Origin: Lentinula raphanica
Lineage: Eukaryota; Basidiomycota; Agaricomycetes; Agaricales; Omphalotaceae
DNA length: 64,000 nt
Reading direction: 5' to 3'
Assembly (NCBI GenBank): GCA_027919835.1
Contig: JANVFP010000013.1
Span: 186,001-250,000, forward strand
The notes beneath the pieces were generated by a model. That model was not told the DNA's origin. It saw only the letters and a program-made list of their open reading frames with translations, and did not search any database. The position numbers and the translations under genes are program-made. Positions 57,886-64,000 of the stretch are shown here, one piece after another (the first letter of the stretch is position 1; the number at the start of each line of letters is the position of its first letter).

Positions 57886-58246
57886 TTCCTCAGAAGAAAA
57901 AGAGAGAAAGAAGGTAGAAGAGAATCTAAAGGAATAGGGAGTAGTTTAAAAGACAAGAGAAATTACAGCGAAGGCACGTGCACAGCCTCTATTATACACT
58001 CGAGTCTTCAGAGTTCTCATCAGTCCAAGGAAGCTTCGAGATACTCAAGTGAAATATAATGATTTGCATAGCTCGTATTTATCCAGAGATATAGAGAAAA
58101 AGAAGGAAATCATGAACGCAGAAAGGGGGGAAAGAATTATGCAAGTCTGAAGACACGTCCGAATGTACATCTACTTTCTTATAAAGAGATTGCAAGTAAT
58201 GAGGTAAATAATGAGAAGAAATAGCCGAACGAAACTCGAGAGGTTC
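57886..58246. other. intergenic region
   Basis: It contains the upstream flank of the Smr-protein gene and the 3' flank of clathrin heavy chain. Nothing else was recognised. Confidence 0.4.
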
Positions 58247-61200
58247 TCAGAACATCGTGCCGCCAAATCCAGTCATTACCGGTGCCATGCCATTCATAGG
58301 AGGCGCCTGCCCCCCATATCTACACATCATTCAAGTTAGCCTCAAACCACAGCAAAATTCGAAGATGCACATACCCATTCGTCAACAGGAGCGTGTTGAG
58401 GCCCGGGTTGATGATTGGTGCTTCGGACTCGGCCTTTTCTTTTGCTGATTCCTTCTTTGAGTATTCCTTGACCTCCTTCTCCAGTTGACGGATCTGAAAC
58501 ACGTCGAGGACCTTCTTTTAGTATCTTTCTTACCAGCGAATAAATCGTGTAGCACACCTTTTCGACAAGTGTCCGTGAATTCTGAATCTTATAGGGCATG
58601 TAGAAGTCGTTGAGCCCGTGCTGCCAGGACAGCTCCTCAACAACATCCTGGCTGAGCAGGTCGAAACAAATATACAGCATGGCTGCAAAGCATTCCTTGT
58701 TGCCAATGTCCACGAAGTACCCAAGCAACTCCTCAGCAACTTCGTGTTCAGCCGAAGTTGCAGCGGTGACCATGGCATCTTTGTACAATTTGTCTTGCTT
58801 TGAAAGTGAAATTGATTCTTCCCAGCGTTTATTTTTCTTCATCACAAGTCTCATCAGTAACAACAGAATCAGAATGATGAACACAGCTCACCTTGTACAA
58901 ATGCGCAGCCAACCGACGGAACTCTAGCAGTTCATGCTTCTCCAACCGTTGAGCAAGAGCGACATTGTTGAAGTTATCGAAGCTGTCAATGCTATCCCGC
59001 AAGGTCTTGTAGTCTTCTTCTTCAATCAAAAGGTCATTGTACGCATCATTGACCGCTTCAATGTTGAGCTAAGGATACAAATTAAGATTCAATATACGAG
59101 TAGACCAACTGTGGGTTTTAGCACTCACATGTTGAACGGCAATGAGATATGATCTTATGAGGGGGATGTGGTCCATCTTGCGGAACATGGAGACAACCCG
59201 ACTATGGTCGATCCGGGGAATGAGAACAGTGAGCAAGTCCGTGAGTAATGTGGGTTGCTCCTGAAGGTAGAACGACAGAGCCTTGTAGTATCTTAAATCG
59301 AATCCATGAGTACGGGTACACAGTAACTGAAGATGAATTACATTTCGACATTGGCAGCCCGAACGATTGTGTCCTTGAATTGGTTGTGCTCCCAAGCATC
59401 AGCCGAACGTTCGATCATAGCTAGAGCAGCATTGTCCTTGGAAAGCAAAGTCAACAAACAGAAAAGCACAAGATGAGCGGCATACAAATTCATCATATTT
59501 GATATACAGGAACACCAGCTCTGGCCAGAGGTGTGCCTTCTCCACCGCGCGAATGACCTTAGGTATGTTGATACGAGCAACGAATAATTTCAGGTGTTCC
59601 ATAACTAAAGGGGGAAATGTTGTTTTTGCCGAATATGACCAGTTGAAACGATATCGACTCACGTTTGGCAGGTTTGTACTTGCTGAGAAGGATAGCGAGT
59701 TCAGTGAAAATACCCATGTGCGCACGTTCCAGACTCAGACCAGCTTCAAGCAAACTGATGATCTCCTCAAAGTATCCACGACGTTCATACATAGTGACAA
59801 GGGCTCCAAGTTCTTCTGCATGCACGATGATATTAAGACCACATATTTGCGCCTAAGCTATTCGTCAGTTCAACGCAAATGTGACATAGACAATTGACCA
59901 TACCAGACGGAATTCCTGTTTCTCGATACAAGCTGCATGGACTTGCTTCCAGACTCTGAAATGAGAGTTTAGCAGTGTTCGCTAAGTCAGGTAACAACAT
60001 ACTGTGTATTACCAGCCTTCCGGGCGCTTTCTACGGCTGCTTGGTTTTCACCAAGGTAGATAAGGGTGGTAGCGAGTCGGGCCCAGTTTGATATGCTCTG
60101 GAAGAGCAGCTTGGCGGCCTGGTACAATTCGACCTCGAAACACCGTTCTCCAACTTCCAGAATGTCTGCGACGTTTGTCATACCCAAAAAGTCCTCCATA
60201 TCGTGTAAGCGATCTGTTCTTGCATACGCAAAAGCGAGCTCAGTGTCAATCTTTGGTTCGCGAAGAGACTTCCTGGCCATTTGCAGATACCGGACGAGAT
60301 CGTCGTGTTTCCCTGCCCGATCAGCTATTTCAATGACCTCTGCGAAATTGGATGGATCTTGAGCCTTGATGTAGGAGTCAATCGAGTCCTTGATGCGGAG
60401 GCCATCCAATTGAGCCTTGGCAAGTCTGCTCCAGACTTCGGGAAGGTTGACTTTGTTGGCGTACTCCACCCCACGGTCTAGAGAGACGATGTGCTCAACG
60501 AGGACGGTCATAGCCATGGCATGTTGGTCATATTTCTTATAGATGGTAAGAGCCTCCTCGAATAAACCATGTTCTGTTGCAATCTTGGCAATCTCCATGT
60601 AGTCGTAGTTTTGTAGTTTGTTGATGTAACCGACCACTTTACCCTTATCTGCACGGATCGCAGTGAGGAGAAGCAAGTTCTGAAGATTCTTGTTCTCGCT
60701 GAATGGTGAGGGTTCAATGATGATCTTCTCCAACAGCTCAATGAGCTCAATCGGGAGGTCAGCAGTAAGGAAGGCCTTGACAGTGACTGATACATCATCA
60801 GGATCGGTGGATTCAGGTAAAGCGGTTGCGACAATCTAGGAGGACTGCGTCAATTACCGTTGAAGTTGCCACAAGATAGACATACCTGGTCAATAAGTGC
60901 ACGTCGGTGGATATTATCGGGAACGAGGACCTGTGCCCAGAGCTCGGGTTGACGACGTTTGACGAGGTAGCGTGCCTGTTGCTTGAACATCGAGTTATCG
61001 TTGGTAATCGCGATCAGCTCTTCGTCACAGAACCCTTTCGCGTATGCGATATATGCGAGGTAGGGGTCTCGTTTCTCACAGAACTTGCCGACCACGAGAG
61101 GTTCGTAAAGCTGAACAGGGGGTTAAGCAAGAGAACGCCACAGAAGATAAAGGAAATACACATACGTTATTCTCTTTCAAGAATGCCTCAGGATTATTGT

Positions 61201-64000
61201 TGCTGTCAATGTAGATCTTGGCCATTGCATTGTAGACAGCGGGATCCTGGCTACCAGTCTGAACTCTCGCCTCGAGCCAAGGAAGTATCAACTTGAGACG
61301 GTTGCGCTGCTCCACTTCGTGCACAAGCTCGTCGATGGGGAAGTTACCAGTGACAGAAGCAAGCAGTGTTTTGATGGTAGCTTCGTCACAGTCAACGTCG
61401 AGCAAACCACCAACGACCTGAGGAGTACGAATCGAGTTGACTCTCTGAACATACACCTCAATGAATTTGGTGAGGTTGTTTTGATACAGATAGAGGACGA
61501 GGTCATGTACGAAGTCGAATCGGTCGCAGACGATGATGAGCGGAAGTTGGTCAGATAGTTTGGCTTCCTTGAGGAAATTCTTGACTTTTTCCGGGTTATA
61601 GTAGTTGCTTTCTCTACAGATGCGCTCAACTTCACGGATCTGGCCAGTTCTGGTAGCGGCCTGGATGTATTTGAAGTGGACCTCTGGATCAGTGCTGAGA
61701 TTGACAATGGAGCCAAGATAGTAATAGAGACCTGTATATATAGGTGTTAGTACATATCATTCAATGAGTAAGTAGCGTACCCTCAAAAGTTTTGAAGCTT
61801 TCAAACATCTCGATCAATTTGACGGGACCAAGGATATCGGAGTATTTGGTAGCGACCTGTATAACGACCTGGAGATTCTGTCGGATATTGACACGGAGCA
61901 TCTCCTGCAAACAGGCCATGGATTGATCAGTAGTCAACCGGCTGAAGTAGTTGATGAGCCACTGAAATCAGTTGTAAGTGAGAAAATGTGAATCAACTTG
62001 ACAATGAATCAAGACATACATCGAGTGGGAAGGTCGTAGCATGGACAATGACGCGCTTGATGTCTGCCAAGTCCTCGTAGTGCTCGAGCGCCTGTATAAC
62101 GAAGTGAATATTATTCACTGACAAGTTTTGAGTAAAGCGAACTCACCCTCTGCATCAAACCAGCCTTTTCACAGAGGTTCGCAATTCGTGGGCGGTCGTA
62201 GTGAGTGAACATTTCATTACCGAGGATGGCATCAGCAACTTGTGGTGCATGCATGAGGTTCATCTCAAGGAGACGCGTCTGCAGTGGTCCCTGTTCGGGC
62301 TTGTTGTCCTTGAGCGCATCGAGTAAGAAGGATGTCGCAGGTTGGATCATGTTTTGAGACATGAAGATGTCGACAACCCGTTCAACATCTACCAAAGGAC
62401 CCATCTCGTCGTTCACCAGCTGAGACGCGAACTCGGCACCTTTCTCCGGATTGACACGCATGACATGTTGGAGGAGAGCAACATAATCAGGACTGTATCC
62501 CACTTTCTTTGCGTACAGCACAATCTTGTCGATTTGTCCTGTCTCTGCAAAGCAAGCAATAACCTTGTTGGGGACGTTGGCACGCAGGTACACGCTCAAA
62601 GCAAGGGTCATGTCGTGTAAGCGGACGATATCTCCGAGCTCTTCACTGCACGTAAGCTTGTTCTCCTTCAGCCATTTCTCGAGAAGTTGCTTTCGGCCTT
62701 GTTGTAAGACTGGACGGGCAAGCTCCAAAGACTCGAGATGGTTGAGTTCACCCTTTTCGAGGAGGATACCGAAGTACTGCAAGATAGGCGAAAGGCCTCC
62801 AGGAGGCGTAGGTGCTGATTTGAAGGACTCGATGACTTGAGTCGTACGCAGTATGCCCTACGAGTATAACTCATAAGCCTCTTCTGTACGAACGAACAAA
62901 TTAAATATGCTCACCCTGGGAGAGTTGGCGGCGATCTTGGCAGCCTCGCCGTACTGCCCACTTTGGAATAACGACTGATATTGTTTGATGTACAAATCAT
63001 CAGCTCCGGGAAGATTAGCTCGACTAGCAAGCCTGAAAGCCAGTTCCGTGTTGTTCAGAGTGGTCAGAATGTAAGGAACAATGGTTTGGTCGTCCACGTT
63101 GACACTCAGTACTTGTCCCTTCTTGTTCACACCAATGATACCGTTGGTAGCTTCATGTTCGGCCGTGACGAAGATCGTTTCACCTGAAATACGGTTCATG
63201 TAGACGCAAGCACCAGATTCAAGGTCGTAGAGATGAATGAAGCCGTACTTCGTGACCAGGTAAACGATACCGTGTTTCTTCGACACCTGCATGGAGACAG
63301 GGAAGTCATTGGTCGCTTCAGCAGGGAAGTACACGTCAACAGCCTTCTTGACGAATGGTGGGTCTGGAGCGGCATGGTCAATTTGTACGACATGAAGCTA
63401 TAATCTATCGTCAGAATTATTGAACCAAAATTCTCGTTCGACCACGTACTTTAGCGCCAGTCGCTGTACGAACTGCAAAAGTGAACAGCTTCGTCACGTT
63501 TTGGTGACCTTCCAGCTTCATTTCTGCAAAAGCAGCTGCGTGTCCTTCTATAGGCTGGCTGACAGCTCGATCTCTGCTATAGAGTTGCATGGACCCTTTA
63601 ACTTTGAACGCCGAAGGATTGGTGGAATTTCCTGAAATCCCAATTAGGACCATCCACTTCTCGTCTGAGGATACACGGTAGTTGATTATTTGGGTTCCTG
63701 CGAGGGTAGCGTGTCTGTCGAAAATCTTCTGTGGAGGAGACTGATCTGCTATTGACCAGTGGTAAACGGAGGCTTCTGTGACCATTCCAATGGTGGTGTC
63801 TGATACCCATTTCCAGAATACGATATCTTCGTTGTTCGTGTGAGACTTGACCTTTTGTTTGGTCTCAATGTTGAAAATTTGGAGAGTCCGAGCAGCTGAT
63901 GAGTGAAACGTGAGCAGAGCAGAATATACCCAGAGGGCATGTTACGCACCTTTCAAAGCAAGGATTTTCTGTCGAGGGTGCATAATAGCAGAGTCTGCAG
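58247..64000 (-). CDS. clathrin heavy chain (5' end outside window)
   Basis: This is the structural protein of clathrin coats on Golgi, endosome and plasma membrane vesicles. Reading from the right edge: the beta-propeller ([48 protein letters not shown]); the linker ([20 protein letters not shown]); then the seven clathrin repeats (for example [79 protein letters not shown]); and the trimerisation/C-terminal region ending [18 protein letters not shown] at the stop 58247. The gene is cut into many exons by introns of about 50-60 nt, all with good GT..AG ends. Only roughly the first 60-70 residues are missing beyond the right edge. No damage is seen. Confidence 0.96.

Overview
The window looks like nuclear DNA of a filamentous basidiomycete, probably an Agaricomycete. 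Genes are dense and lie on both strands. They are broken by many short introns (about 45-65 nt, GT..AG with CTNA-like branch sites). The conserved proteins are eukaryotic and fungal: SmD1, snurportin, Tim54, Tsr4/PDCD2, Rho3, an Msc2-type zinc transporter, two Zn2Cys6 factors, assimilatory sulfite reductase and clathrin heavy chain. Gene models were spliced by eye using splice sites, frame and family motifs. No tRNA, rRNA or CRISPR was found.

Region 1 (1-15 kb) is an accessory region. Three tandem paralogues of an unrecognised small secreted protein (A 1880-2696, B 7830-8726, C 9575-14571) each follow a repeated upstream block. Two apparently identical 4106-bp hAT transposons have entered this array in opposite orientations, each with its own perfect 8-bp target duplication. 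One lies in the upstream region of B and the other inside the coding exon of C. B also carries a frameshift, so only A looks intact. Decayed 3' fragments of the family follow C. Each transposon encodes an intact, seven-intron, 1053-residue BED-finger/hAT transposase.

Region 2 (15-37 kb) is mostly conserved housekeeping: SmD1 (with an apparent frameshift in its RG tail) divergent from an organellar-type Asn-tRNA synthetase; an unrecognised multi-exon protein; a His-rich zinc transporter; Zn2Cys6 factor TF2; Tsr4/PDCD2-like; Rho3-like GTPase; Tim54; snurportin; and a single-pass membrane protein.

Region 3 (37.4-40.5 kb) is gene-poor. It holds nested inverted repeats that look like decayed TIR elements, plus coding-like scraps.

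Region 4 (40.5-64 kb) holds a coiled-coil protein, a MYND-finger protein, Zn2Cys6 factor TF1 (paralogue of TF2, sharing intron positions including a 12-nt microexon), a sulfite reductase hemoprotein subunit with 7-nt and 26-nt microexons, a HAD phosphatase, a CUE/CCCH/Smr protein, and the clathrin heavy chain, which runs off the right edge.

The genes do not form one pathway. Their arrangement is typical of a fungal chromosome arm with one small, rapidly evolving secreted-protein cluster under transposon attack.
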